A stretch of DNA of 64,000 nucleotides from Hyperoodon ampullatus (lineage: Eukaryota > Chordata > Mammalia > Artiodactyla > Ziphiidae): contig OX457070.1 of NCBI GenBank assembly GCA_949752795.1, forward strand, positions 29,621,088 through 29,685,087. The letters run 5' to 3'. Shown here in pieces: positions 11,505 to 23,409 of the stretch. The translations under genes were made by a program, and so were the position numbers. Every line of letters begins with the position of its first letter. Position 1 is the first letter of the stretch. The notes beneath the pieces are model-generated. The model did no database searches. It saw only the letters and a list, made by a program, of their open reading frames with translations, and was not told where the DNA came from.

Positions 11505-14500
11505 TGTTTTTCTCTTTCTTACTTCACTCTGTATGACAGTCTCTAGGTCCATCCACGTCTCTACAAATGAACCAATTTCATTCCTTTTTATGGGTGAGTA
11601 ATATTCCATTGTATATACATATATATACCATATCTTCTTTATCCATTCATCTGTTGATGGGCACTTAGGTTGCTTCCATGACCTGGCTATTGTAAATAGT
11701 GCTGCAATGAACATTGGGGTGCATGTGTCTTTTTGAATTATGGTTTTCTCTGGGTATATGCCGAGTAGTGGAATTGCTGGGTCATATGGTAATTCTATTT
11801 TTAGTTTTTTAAGGAACCTCCACACTCTTCTCCATAGTGGCTGTATCAATTAACCTTCCCACCAACAGTGCAAGAGGGTTTCCTTTTCTCCACACCCTCT
11901 CCAGCATTTGTTGTTTGTAGATTTTCTGGTGATGCCCATTCTAACTGGTGTGAGGTGATACAACATTGTAGTCTTGACTTGCATTTCTCTAATAATTAGT
12001 GATGTTGAGCAGCTTTTCATGTGCTTCTTGGCTATCTGTATGTCTTCTTTGGAGAAAACTCTATTTAGGTCTTCTGCCCATTTTTGGATTGTGTTGTTTG
12101 TTTTTCTAATATTGAGCTGCATGAGCTGTTTCTATATTTTGGAGATTAATCCTTTGTCAGTTGATTTGTTTGCAAAAATTTTCTCCCATTCTGAGGGTTG
12201 TCTTTTAATCTTTTTTATGGTTTCCTTTGCTATGCAAAAGCTTTGAAGTTTCATTAGGTCCCATTTGTTTATTTTTATTTCCATTTCTCTAGGAGGTGGA
12301 TCAAAAAAGATCTTGCTGTGATTTATGTCAAAGAGTGTTCTTCCTATGTTTCCCTCTAAGAGTTTTGTAGTGTCTGGTCTTACATTTAGGTCTCTAATCC
12401 ATTTTGAGTTTATTTTTGTGTATGGTGATAGGGAGTGTTCTAATTTTATTCTTTTACATGTAGCGGTCCAGTTTTCCCAGCACCACTTATTGAAGAGACT
12501 GTCTTTTCTCCATCGTATATCCTTGCCTCCTTTGTCATAGATTAGTTGACCATAGGTGTGTGGGTTTATCTCTGGGCTTTCTATCATGTTCCATTGAACT
12601 ATATTTCTGTTTTTGTGCCAGTAGCATATTGTCTTGATTACTGTAGCTTTGTACTATAGTCTGAGGTCAGGGAGTCTGATCACTCCAGCTCTGTTTTTTT
12701 CCCTCAAGACTGCTTTGGCTATTTGGGGTCTTTTTTTGTCTCCATATAAATTTTAAGATTTTTTGTTCTAGTTCGGTAAAAAATGCCATTGGTAATTTCA
12801 TAGGGATTGCATTGAATCTGTAGATTGCTTTGGGTAGTATAGTCATTTTCACAATATTGATTCTTCCAATCCAAAAACATGGTATATCTCTCCATATGCT
12901 TGTTTCATCTTTAATTTCTTTCATCAGTGTCTTATAGTTTTCTGCATAAAGGTCTTTTGTCTCCCTAGGTAGGTTTATTTTTAGGTATTTTATTCTTTTT
13001 GTTGCAATGGTAAATGGGAGCGTTTCCTTAATTTCTCTTTCAGATTTTTCATCTTTAGTGTATAGGAATGCAAGAGACTTCTGGGCATTAATTTTGTATC
13101 CTGCTACTTTACCAAGTTCATTGATTAGCTCTAGTAGTTTTCTGGTGGCATCTTTAGGATTCTCTATGTATGTATCATGTCATCTGCAAACAGTGACAGT
13201 TTTACTTCTTCTTTTCCAATTTGTATTCCTTTTATTTCTTTTTCTTCTCTGATTGCCATGGCTAGGACTTCCAAAACTATGTTGAATAATAGTGGGGAGA
13301 GTGGACATCCTTGTCTCATCATTCCTGATCTTAGAAGAAATGCTTTCAGTTTTTCACCATTGAGAATGATGTTTGCTGTGGGTTTGTCGTATATGGCCTT
13401 TATTATGTTGAGGTAGGTTCCCTCTATGCCCACTTTCTTGAGAGTTTTTATCCTAAATGGGTGTTGAATTTTGTCAAAAGCTTTTTCTGCATCTATTGAG
13501 ATGATCATATGGTTTTTATTCTTCAATTTGTTAATATGGTGTATCACATTGATTGATCTGTGTATATTGAAGAATCCTTGCATCTTTGGGATAAATCCCA
13601 CTTGATCATGGTGTATGATCCTCTTAATGTGTCATTGGATTCTGTTTGCTAGTATTTTGTTGAGGATTTTTGCATCTATATTCATCAGAGATATTGGTCT
13701 GTAATTTTCTTTTTTTTTAGTATCTTTGTCTGGTTTTGGTAACAGGGTGATGGTGGCCTCATAAAATGAGTTTGGGAGTGTTCCTTCCTCTGCAATTTTT
13801 TGGAAGAATTTGAGAAGGATGGGTGTTAGCTCTTCTCTAAATGTTTGATAGAATTCACCTGTGAAGCCATCTGGTCCTGGACTTTTTTTTGTTGGAAGAT
13901 TTAAAATAACAGTTTCAATTTCATTTTTTGTGATTGGTCTGTTCATATTTTCTATTTCTTCCTGGTTCTGTCTTGGAAGGTTATACCTTTCTAAGAATTT
14001 TTCCATTTCTTCCAGGTTGTCCATTTTATTGGCATAGAGTTGCTTGTAGTACTCTCTTAGGATGCTTTGTATTTCTGCGCTGTCTCTTGTAACTTCTTTT
14101 TCATTTCCAATTTTGTTGATTTGAGTCCTCTCCCTCTTTTTCTTGATGAATCTGGTTAATGGTTTATCAATTTTGTTTATCTTCTCAAAGAACCAGTTTT
14201 AAGTTTTATTGATCTTTGCTATTGTTTTTTGTTTGTTTGTCATTTATTTCTGCTCTGATCTTTATGATTTCTCTCCCTCTGCTAACTTTGGGTTTTGTTT
14301 GTTCTTCTTTCTCTAGTTCCTTTAGGTGTAAGGTTAGATTGTTTATTTGAGATTTTTCTTGTTTCTTGAGGTAGGCTTGTATAGCTATAAACTTCCGTCT
14401 TAGAACTGCTTTTGCTGCATCCCATAGGTTTTCAATTGTCGTGTTTTCATTGTCATTTGTCTCTAGGTATTTTTTGATTTCCTCTTTGATTTCTTCAGTG

Positions 14501-15282
14501 ATTTCTTGGTTATTTAGTAACGTATTGTTTAGCCTCCATGTGTCTGTGTTTTTTACGTTTTTTTCCCTGTAATTCATTTCTAATCTCATAGCGTTGTGGT
14601 CAGAAAAGGTGCTTGATATGATTTCAATTTTCTTAAATTTACTGAGGCTTGATGTGTGACTCAAGATGTGATCTATCCTGGAGAATGTTCCGTGCGCACT
14701 TGGGAAGAAAGTGTAATCTGCTGTTTTTGGATGGAATGTCCTATAAATATCAATTAAATCTATCTGTTCTATTGTGCCATTTAAAGCTTGTGTTTCCTTA
14801 TTAATTTTCTGTTTGGATGATCTGTCCATTGGTGTAAGTGAGTTGTTAAAGTCCCCCACTATTATTGTGTTACTGTTGATTTCCTCTTTTATAGCTGTTA
14901 GCAGTTGCCTTATATATTGTGGTGCTCCTATGTTGGGTGCATACATATTTATAATTGTTATATCTTCTTCTTGGTTTGATCCCTTCATCATTATGCAGTG
15001 TCCTTCCTTGTCTCTTATAACATTCTTTATTTTAAAGTCTATTTTATCAATTATGAGTATTGCTACTCCAGATTTCTTTTGATTTCCATTTGCATGGAAT
15101 ATCTTTTTCCATCCCCTCATTTTCAGTCTGTATGTGTCCCTAGGTCTGAAGTGGGTCTCTTGCAGACAGCATATATATGGGTCTTGTTTTTGTATGCATG
15201 CAGCAAGCCTGTGTCTTTTGGTTGGAGCATTTAATCCTTTCAGGTTTAAGGTAATTATCAATATGTATGTTCCTTTTACCAC
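11505..15282 (-). pseudogene. Broken L1 ORF2 (endonuclease-reverse transcriptase)
   Basis: An intact ORF2 product nicks target DNA and reverse-transcribes L1 RNA in the nucleus. The longest surviving frame (15282-14206, 358 residues) covers the endonuclease domain, with QETH, YAPN, GDFN, RIDHIL and SDHN motifs. Reverse-transcriptase pieces follow at 14024-13632 ('[14 protein letters not shown]') and 13601-13164 (with 'LFADDM', the FADD form of the catalytic motif). C-terminal pieces lie at 12924-12667, 12587-12132, 12122-11850 and 11849-11505; the last holds '[10 protein letters not shown]' and 'MEYYSPIKRNE'. Stops and frameshifts separate the pieces. The codon at 15282 is GTG, so the original start is uncertain. 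The last frame runs on into the SINE. Confidence 0.95.
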
Positions 15283-15334
15283 TTTCTTAATTGTTTTGGG
15301 TTTGGTTTTGTAGGTCCTTTTCTTGTGTTTCCCA

Positions 15335-16243
15335 CTAGAGAAGTTCCTTTAGCATTTGTTGTAGAGCTGGTTTGGTGGTGCTGAATTCTCTTACCTTTTG
15401 CTTGTCTGTAAAGCTTTTGATTTCTCCATCGAATCTGAATGAGATCCTTTCTGGGTAGAGTAATGTTGGTTGTAGGTTCTTCCCTTTCATCACTTTAAGT
15501 ATATCATGCCACTCCCTTCTGGCTTGTAGAGTTTCTGCTGAGAAATCAGCTGTTTACCTTATGGGAGTTCCCTTGTATGTTATTTGTCATTTTTCCCTTG
15601 CTGCTTTCAACAATTTTTCTTTGTCTTTAATTTTTGCCAATTTGATTACTATGTGTCTCGGCGTGTTTCTCCTTGGGTTTATCCTGTATGGGACTCTCTG
15701 TGCTTCCTAGATTTCGGTGGCTATTTCCTTTCCCATGTTAGGGAAGTTTTCGACTATAATCTCTTCAAATATTTTCTCAAGTCCTTTCTCTCTCTCTTCT
15801 CCTTCTGGGACCGCTATAATGAGAATGTTGTTGCATTTAATGTTGTCCCAGAGGTCTCTTAGGCTGTCTTCATTTCTTTTCATCCTTTTTTCTTTATTCT
15901 ATTCTGTAGCAGTGAATTCCACCATACTGTCTTCCAGGTCACTTATCCGTTCTTCTGCCTCAGTTATTCTGCTATTGATTCCTTCTAGTATATTTTTCAT
16001 TTCAGTTATTTTATTGTTCATCTTTGTTTGTTGTTTGTTCTTTAATTCTTCTAGATATTTGTTAAATGTGTCTTGCATCTTCTCGATCTTTGCCTCCATT
16101 CATTTTCTGAGGTTCTGGATCATCTTCACTATCATTATTCTGAATTCTTTTTCTGGAAGGTTGCCTATCTCCACTTCATTTAGTTGTTTTTCTGGGGTTT
16201 TATCTTGTTCCTTCATCTGGTACATAGCCCTCTGCCTTTTCAT
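15335..16243 (-). pseudogene. Broken L1 ORF1 (RNA-binding protein)
   Basis: ORF1 normally makes a trimeric coiled-coil RNA chaperone that packages L1 RNA. An ATG fits at 16243 and the terminal TAG at 15335-15337, giving about 302 codons, close to the usual size. The best open piece (16099-15899) carries the heptad-rich coiled coil ('EERISDLEDSM'). In-frame stops lie just before 16099, just after 15899 and further downstream. It is a dead copy. Confidence 0.88.
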
Positions 16244-17150
16244 CTTGTCTATCTTTCTGTGAATGTGGTTTTTGTTCCACAGCCTGCAGGATTGTAGTTC
16301 TTCTTGCTTCTGCTGTCTGCCCTCTGGTGGATGAGGCTATCTAAGAGGCTTGTGCAAGTTTCCTGATGGGAGGGACTGGTGGTGGGTAGAGCTGGCTGTT
16401 GCTCTGGTGGGCAGAGCTCAGTAAAACTTTAATCCACTTAACTGTTGGTGGGTGGGGCTGAGTTCCCTCCATGTTGGTTGTTTGGCTTGAGGCAACCCAA
16501 CACTGGAGCCTACCTGGGCTCTTTGGTGGAGCTAATGGCAGACTCTGGGAGGTCTCATGCCAAGGAGTACTTCCCAGAACTTCTGCTACCAGTGTCCTTG
16601 TCCTCACAGTGAGACACAGCCACCCCCCGCTTCTGCAGGGGACCCTCCAACACTAGCAGGTAGGTCTGGTTCAGTCTCCTATGGGGTCACTGCTCCTTTC
16701 CCTGAGTCCCGATGCACACACTACTTTGTGTGTGCCCTCCAAGAGTGGAGTCTCTGTTTCCCACAGTCCTGTCAAAGTCCTGCAATCAAATCCCGCTAGG
16801 CTTCAAAGTCTGATTCTCTAGGAATTCCTCCTCCCATTGCCAGACCTCCAGGTTGGGAAGCCTGACGTGGGGCTCAGAACCTTCACTCCAGTTGGTGGAC
16901 TTCTGTGGAATAAGTGTTCTCCAGTTTGCGAGTCACCCACCCAGCAGTTATGGGATTTGAGTTTACTGTGATTGTGCCCCTCCTACCGTCTCATTGTGGC
17001 TTCTCCTTTGTCTTTGGATGTGGGTACCTTTTTTGGTGAGTTTCAGTGTCTTCCTGTTGATGACTGTCCAGCTGCTAGTTGTGATTCCAGTGTTCTTGCA
17101 AGAGGGAGTGAGAGCACACACGTCCTTCTACTCTGCCATCTTGAAACAAT
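16244..17150 (-). promoter_or_regulatory. L1 5' UTR (former internal promoter)
   Basis: About 0.9 kb upstream of ORF1 on the minus strand, richer in G+C than its surroundings. It starts near 17150 with a 'caagatggcagagtagaag' block that includes a YY1-like core, as in many L1 promoters. Confidence 0.75.
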
Positions 17151-17154
17151 CTCT

Positions 17155-17628
17155 CTACCTCAACTTTTTTTGAAAATATTGGGTTGAAAAAGGTGCCAGT
17201 AAGGAAAGGAATAGCAATGATATGTTAAATTTTGGTAAGACCTTTTTTATATATTTCCCAGAAACTGAGGAAGTGAATGGCTCTAATGCCTGGGTAATAA
17301 ATTTCTGCAAGTGGTAGTTTTTATTTTTATTTTTTGCCTTTCATAGAATTTTAAAAGGATCAATCAAGTTAAAGTTGATATATTGTTAAAAGTAATTTTT
17401 GAGACTAGATCCCTTTGTTTTTGTGTGTCTTTGTTTGTTTGTTTGGCTTATATTTCAGTCATGCAAAGAAATAAGTGATGTTGCCAAAAGAAGACTTCTT
17501 CAAGTCCCTTCCGTGTATGTATTGAACAAGTTTTCCCAGTGCTTACATCTATAAAAATAAAAAATAGACATAGAATTGATGGAATTAATGAACTGAATTG
17601 TTAAATGCCCCATTCATCTTGTAAAGAA
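17155..17628. other. Unassigned intergenic DNA
   Basis: Short AT-rich spacer between the minus-strand L1 and a plus-strand L1 tail. Nothing was recognised. Confidence 0.5.
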
Positions 17629-18265
17629 ATGCATTTCCTGTAAATTGGTGCAGCCACTGTGGAGAACAGTACGGAGGTCCCTTAAAACACTAAAAGTACA
17701 GTTACCATATGATCTAGCAATCCCAGTCCTAGGCATATATCCAGAAAAGATGAAAACTCTAATTTGAAAAGATACATGCACCCCACTGTTCGCAGCAGCA
17801 CTATTTATAATAGCCAAGACTTGGAAGCAACCTAAGTGTCCATCCACAGATTAATGGATAAAGAAGATGTGGTATATATGTACAATGGAATATTACTCAG
17901 CCATAAAAAAGAATGAAATAATGCCACCTGCAGCAACGTGGATGGACCTAGAGATTATTATACTAAGTGAAATAAGTCAGATGGAGAAAGACAAATATCA
18001 TATGGTATCACATATGGGGAATTTAAAAAATGATACAAATTAACTTATTTACAAAACAGAAACAGACTCAGACACAGAAAACAAACTTAGGTTACTAAAG
18101 GGGAAAGGTTGGGGGGGAGGGATAAATTAGGAGTTCGCGGTTAACAGATAAAAACAACTACATATAAAATAGATAAACAACAAGGACCTACTGTATAACA
18201 CAGGGAACTATATTCAATATCTTGTGATAACTTATGGAAAAGAATCTGAAAAAGAATATATATAG

Positions 18266-18608
18266 GGCTTCCCTGGTGGTGCAGTGGTTAAGAATCTGCC
18301 TGCCATTGCAAGGGACATGGGTTTGAGCCCTGGCCTCGGAAGGTTCCACATGCTGCGGGGCAACTAAGCCCGTGCACCACAACTACTGAGCCTGAGCTCT
18401 AAAGCCCGCAAGCCACAACTACTGAGCCCACCTGCCACAACTACTGAAGCCTGTGTGCCTAGAGCCTATGCTCCACAACAAGAGAAGCCACAACAATGAG
18501 AAGCTTGCACACCACAACGAAGAGTAGCCCCCACTCACCACAACTAAAGAAAGTTCATGCACAGCAGTGAAGACCCAACACAGCCAAAAATAAATAAATA
18601 AAAATTTA
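18266..18608 (+). mobile_element. Long CHR-type SINE inside L1
   Basis: Complete long form ending in an aaat tail. Flanks are TA-rich ('gaatatatatag' left, 'aagtatatatatat' right), suggesting a duplication blurred by microsatellite growth. Confidence 0.93.
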
Positions 18609-18610
18609 AA

Positions 18611-18636
18611 AGTATATATATATATATATATATATA
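18611..18636. repeat. (TA)n microsatellite
   Basis: About 12 TA units directly after the SINE tail, within L1 sequence that is itself TA-rich. Confidence 0.9.
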
Positions 18637-18680
18637 CAGCAAATTGATTCATCATATATATATATGAATCACTTTGCTGT
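18636..18680. repeat. Inverted repeat with 17-bp arms
   Basis: Left arm 18636-18652 and right arm 18664-18680 are reverse complements with one mismatch, around an 11-bp TA-rich loop. The right arm is genuine L1 3' UTR; the left arm is an inverted copy. Confidence 0.9.
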
Positions 18681-18729
18681 ACACCTGAAACTAACACAAC
18701 ATTGTAAATCAACTATACTTCAATTTTAC

Positions 18730-19512
18730 GATATTCATTCCCAATATATTTTTACTTTTTGTCAATTTATCAAAATTGTGTTATTATGTTGTTTTAATTA
18801 ATTGTATAAAGCTAATAATTGTCAACCAGAAGAAAATTTTTAAACACTTAGAGACTTATAGGAAATTAAAAACTAAAAGTCAATTTTGTAGTGTAGAAAT
18901 AAAATGATCCAATCAATGAAAGAAAATCCAAGCATATCATTATATTACTTTAGGATGAACTTCTGTGGGGAAATTAGAAATATGTGTTCTAGAAGAAAAA
19001 AGAACAGTGTGAAATTCCTAGCTGTTGGAGAAGAATTTAAGTATTTTTAAATGGATGATGGTATTTATATTTCATCAAATATATGGTATTTAGTCTCCAT
19101 TCCATACATTGAAAAGAGTGATGGAACACTTTTATTTTTAAATGAAAGTATTTATGAGATGCCATAAATTATATCCTTTGCAATTATTTAGACTTATGAT
19201 GAAAATTTTTATATGTCAACTTTAAAACATATGAGGGAATATGAGGTTTTTAAAAATGAACTTAGTGTTTATGTCAGTGAAAACATTTGAAGGCCACTGT
19301 AATAATTCCCAAGTAATGCATGATATTTCACAGATGCTCCCAGCTGAAAGACTGTTGTTGAGTTCTACTGTGGTCTAATCTCTGCCCTCTTGTTAAACAA
19401 AATCCACCAGGACTATTTGGAAAATATTTGCCAAGAAGCACTTAAACTCTGAAGTTTCTAATGAATTGAGGTCACTGCTGCCTTCAGTAGTTTATTTAAC
19501 AGTCATGACCCT
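18730..19512. other. Unassigned AT-rich intergenic DNA
   Basis: No repeat family or exon recognised. Confidence 0.5.
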
Positions 19513-19513
19513 G

Positions 19514-19875
19514 GGCTTCCCTGGTGGCGCAGTGGTTCAGAATCTGCCTGCCAATGCAGGGGACACGGGTTTGATCCCTGGTCTGGGAAGATCTCACATG
19601 CCGCGGAGCAACTAAGCCCATGTGCCACAACCACTGAACCTGCGCTCTGGAACCCGTGAGCCACAACTTCTGAGCCTGCATGTCACAACTACTGAAGCCC
19701 ACGCACCTACAGCCCATGCTCCTCAACAAGAGAAGCCACTGCAATGAGAAGCCTGCATGACAACCAAGAGTAGCCTCTGATCGCCACAACTAGAGATAGC
19801 CTGCACGCAGCAACCAAGACCCAATGCAGCCAAAGATAAATATAAGTAAATAAGTAAATAAAAAAAAAAGAAGAA
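19514..19875 (+). mobile_element. Long CHR-type SINE
   Basis: Complete long form with a taaataag-rich tail followed by an A-run and aag units. No clear target-site duplication was seen. Confidence 0.93.
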
Positions 19876-19979
19876 GAAGCTCATGGGCAAGAATGTTAAT
19901 TTTGAATGCCCAGAGTTTCAACTGTAAACAGAAATGACTAAATAAAATATCATTCACAATTTTAAAAAAAGAATACATG

Positions 19980-20253
19980 GGGCTTCCCTGGTGGCGCAGT
20001 GGTTAAGAATCTGCCTGCCAATGCAGGGTACATGGGTTCGATCCCAGGTCTGGGAAGATCCTGCATGCCGCGGGGCAACTAAGCCCATGCACCACAACTA
20101 CTGAGCCTGCGCTCTAGACCCCGTGGGCCACAACTACTGAAGCCCATGGGCTTAGAGCCCGGGCTCTGCAACAAGAGAAGCCACCGCAGTGAGAAGCCCG
20201 CACACCGCAACGAAAACACAACACAGTCCCCCCCCCAAAAATTTAATTAAAAA
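19980..20253 (+). mobile_element. Long-type CHR SINE, internally shortened
   Basis: It has the long-form head but lacks part of the distal unit. The tail holds a C-run. Flanks 'aaaaagaatacatg' (19966-19979) and 'aaaaagagtacatg' (20254-20267) are a 14-bp duplication with one mismatch. Confidence 0.92.
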
Positions 20254-20269
20254 AAAAAGAGTACATGAT

Positions 20270-21508
20270 TCACTAAGGTTGGGACAGGGACATTTCGGGA
20301 ACCCCAATTTATATTTTATGTCAATTATAGCAAGTACATCTTAGTTCAATACTTTAATGTGTCAATTTCAGTGAATACAACAGATTTCCAAAAGGAAAAG
20401 GCTGAGTCCCAGTTTAAGAAGGCATCTGGCTACATGTCTATTAGCTTCTCCCAACAACCCATTAAAATTCCTTAAATGACTTAGGAAAAGATTAAGACTG
20501 TTAACAACAGGTGGATAAGGTAAAGGGTATCTGTAAGGAAACTAAAACACAGAATATAAAACTACATTAGAAGCAAGAAAAAGCTGAATGGTATGGAGGG
20601 CAAACTTTAGAAGTTTCCTTAGAAAATGGAGGAAATGAACAAAAGATATGAGAATGAAGAGAGATGAGATCATAGACTCAAAGGGCAGAGAATGGAGATC
20701 TGACAGCTACACAGTTGTGTCAAAGAAAATATGAGACTTTAGGGGCACAAACTCACGAAGGCAAGAGAAAAAGTACAGGGGGACAATAGCACTAAACTTT
20801 TGGAAAAGGGAGAACAAATAAGAATGGTAAATATTTAGCAGACCAGAGAAGGGTGCATCCAAAGCCACAGTGGAGAAAGCTGAAAACAAACTCAACATAT
20901 ACCACTGAGTCGTCAAAAGGCTCAGGAATTTGTTGCAAAAGGTACCTATGAAAGAATTGGCTGAACTTTTAAGAAGCAGTTTGATTCACTCGCCCACACT
21001 GAGTGGCCAGGTGAGTATCCCCTCCAGCCCTGGTAAAAGACTGGAGGTTTGTCTCTGAAAAGCATAAACATAGAGCAAGGCTGAGAGCCAGAGTATAGCA
21101 ACGAAGCTGAGAAGATTAGGGGGTGGTTGCACGCTGCATGCTGGCTCCCCTAGGTCTCTTCCCTAACTGGGTCCTCCAACACAGGTGACCAGGTCTTTGC
21201 CCTCCAGGCAGGATATTAGTATCTTCTCTGGGAAAATCTGACCAGCCTAGTTCTGAGGACTTTAGAAATTCACCTGCCCTTTGGCTTATAGTCAACAAAT
21301 CCTATCTAAGCACTCAGTTTCCAATCAGTTTTTCAAATTCTCAGTCTTAAATATGAATATACAACCAAGGATTATCAAATGTTAAGGAATGCCTTGAATA
21401 TTAAATAAAGAGACCAAGTCAATCAAATAAAATGTAAAAGGCAACTTTTTTTTTGATGTGGACCATTCTTTAAAAGTGTTTATTGAATTTGTTACAATAT
21501 TGCTTCTG
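20270..21508. other. Unassigned intergenic DNA
   Basis: Purine-rich in places. No repeat family or gene recognised. Confidence 0.45.
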
Positions 21509-21510
21509 TT

Positions 21511-21631
21511 TCATGTTTTGGTTTTTTGGTTACGAGACAGGTGGGATCCTAGCTCCCCGACCAGGGATCGAACCTGCACTCACTGCACTGGAAGGCAAAG
21601 TCTTAACCACTGGACTGCCCGGGAAGTCCCA
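21511..21631 (-). mobile_element. Short CHR-type SINE
   Basis: Minus-strand short form, ~120 bp: the tRNA-like head reads 'actgcccgggaagtccc' at the right end, with box B-like 'gggatcgaacctg' near 21564. Confidence 0.88.
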
Positions 21632-22042
21632 TAAAAGACAATTTGAAGGAAGCAGACTATGTAAGGAAAAGAAAACTTAAAAAAAATAATTAATCCACTA
21701 GGAGATATTATGTTCATGAAATAAGAACAAGATCATATAAAAATATAAAGAACAAAAAAAGCTCTTAAAATTAAAAATATGATAAATATCTCAAATATTT
21801 AGTGGCAGAGTTGGAAGACAGAGGTGAGAAAATACTCCAGAAAGTAAACTCAAACCAAAAATACAAAAAAAGAAAAGAAAAAAGAAAAAAAAATTAACAC
21901 AAAGAGATGGAAAATATAAGAGAAAATTTAGGAGGAGAAAACAGAGGGTTAATGTTACCAATGAAGTAATTTAAGAAAATTTTCCAGAACTGAATGATAT
22001 GTATTTCCAGAATAATACTAAGGACAAATAGAATATCTTGTA

Positions 22043-22044
<2 letters not shown>

Positions 22045-22100
<56 letters not shown>
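22045..22100. repeat. (GA)28 microsatellite
   Basis: An uninterrupted 56-bp GA run, long and pure enough to be length-variable between individuals. Confidence 0.97.
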
Positions 22101-22103
<3 letters not shown>

Positions 22104-22297
22104 ACGCACATACAAAGAATCAGTTACCAGAATGGGTTTATACTGCCCAAGTACAAACCTGAAAGCTAGAGGAAGAGCAATATCTTAAAAATTATGGAAA
22201 ATAATTATTTCTGTCTTAGAATTTCATACTAGGCAAATAATCAGTCAACTATCAGAGTAGAATAGTAGCAAGTCAGACATGGTAATTGTCCAAATAT

Positions 22298-22338
22298 TTA
22301 CCTCTGTGCAGTGTTCTAGAGAAGGTACTGGAGGTATG
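22298..22338 (+). repeat. 41-bp direct repeat, copy 1
   Basis: Begins 'ttacctctgtgcagtgttct'. It matches 23221-23261 with one difference, while the sequence on either side does not match. Confidence 0.93.
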
Positions 22339-23220
22339 CTCCATAGAAATGAGAGGATTAACCAGGAAGAAGACATGGGATACAGAAAAGAAAGGCTCAA
22401 ATACTGGAGGAAGGCAAAGGGAATTCCTAAGATGATGGTGAAGGGAGATCGTAGGATGTTAGCTGCACATCAGGCCCAGAAGGAAACTGGGCCAAATTGA
22501 AGCAGGTCAGAAGGCTCCTAGAAAGGAAGATGAAATTGATAGAATACCTAATGTGAATAAACATCTTGACAGCTGGTTAAGAGTTTATAGTTGAATTAGT
22601 GAAAAGGAAAAGCTGAGCAAATGAAAAAAGAGGACAATTATTAACTCCAGGAAAAAAAAAGTTATGTGAGGAAAGAAATAATTATACCACATAGCTCATC
22701 TGTGAATAGTGTTTACTTATTAATAATAATGTAAACACTGACTATTAATCTAACCAAAATTATGATATAGTTATACTGGAAGATGGACATGGGAAGGGTA
22801 ATTAAACTTGGAGGATGCTGGAGAAAAAAGAAAGCAAAGTTCTTTCCGTACCATAGTGGAAAATCAATAGATTAGGACAAAAAGTAAAAAATCTAGAAGT
22901 AGCAATAAAGACATATTTTTTACATACAAAGAGTTAAAAAACAAAATAATCGCCAAGAGAGGTGAAAATAATTAATTCCTGGAAGGGAGAAATAGAGTAG
23001 GGGGTAGGAGACTGCTGTTTTTCACAACAAACTAGAAGGAACTTGTTGACTCTTTAAACTCTGTCATATATAACTTTGATATAAATGAAAACTTAAAAAG
23101 AAAATTAAAGCAAATAATCAAAAATTATATTTTAACATATAATAGAAGACAACTTCCATTGTATTCTATTATATGAGGTAAAGAAACACCCAAATCTGCA
23201 GGCATAATTAAAATAAACTA

Positions 23221-23261
23221 TTACCTCTGTGCAGTGTTCTAGAGAAGGTACTAGAGGTATG
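23221..23261 (+). repeat. 41-bp direct repeat, copy 2
   Basis: Second copy, 923 bp downstream of the first, within the same ancient LINE region. Confidence 0.93.
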
Positions 23262-23409
23262 TGAGTTCTGAATTTTAAGGATAAAGAATCCTACACTAAA
23301 ATTTACTGCAAAGGAACAAAAACAGGGATGGTATTAGACTTTTCCTCAATACAAATTAGAGGACAATGGAGAAATTTCCAAAGATTTGAGGGGAAAAAAT
23401 TGTGTCCAG

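Larger units (their letters stand above)
11505..17150 (-). mobile_element. Near full-length L1, defective, lacking its 3' UTR
   Basis: On the minus strand the order is 5' UTR (~17150-16244), ORF1 (16243-15335), a short intergenic gap and ORF2 (15282-11505). It keeps about 5.6 kb of sequence. Both ORFs contain stops and frameshifts, so it cannot move on its own. It is replaced by a SINE where its 3' UTR should begin. No clear target-site duplication was found. Confidence 0.93.
17629..18728 (+). mobile_element. 5'-truncated L1 with SINE insertion
   Basis: It contains the ORF2 C-terminal region ('ggtgcagccactgtggagaa' near 17647, 'gcaatcccagtcctaggcat' near 17718) and the 3' UTR, ending 'cactttgctgtacacctgaa' and 'ctatacttcaatttt'. 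The 3' UTR differs from that of the 24-kb element, so it is another subfamily. A long SINE splits it at 18266-18608. Confidence 0.9.
21680..23394 (+). mobile_element. Ancient LINE remnant (L1/HAL1-like)
   Basis: A-rich plus-strand sequence resembling old L1/HAL1 regions, with 'aattttccagaactgaatga' near 21977 and the 'gggaattcctaagatgatgg' block near 22419. It resumes after the young L1, at 24783. The family name is tentative. Confidence 0.5.

Noticed and set aside
14206..15282. 358-codon open frame as a host gene
   Set aside because: It is the endonuclease part of a dead L1 ORF2, recognised by its QETH, GDFN and SDHN motifs.
22045..22100. CRISPR-like or satellite array from repeated units
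   Set aside because: It is a simple GA microsatellite with no spacers, and the genome is mammalian.
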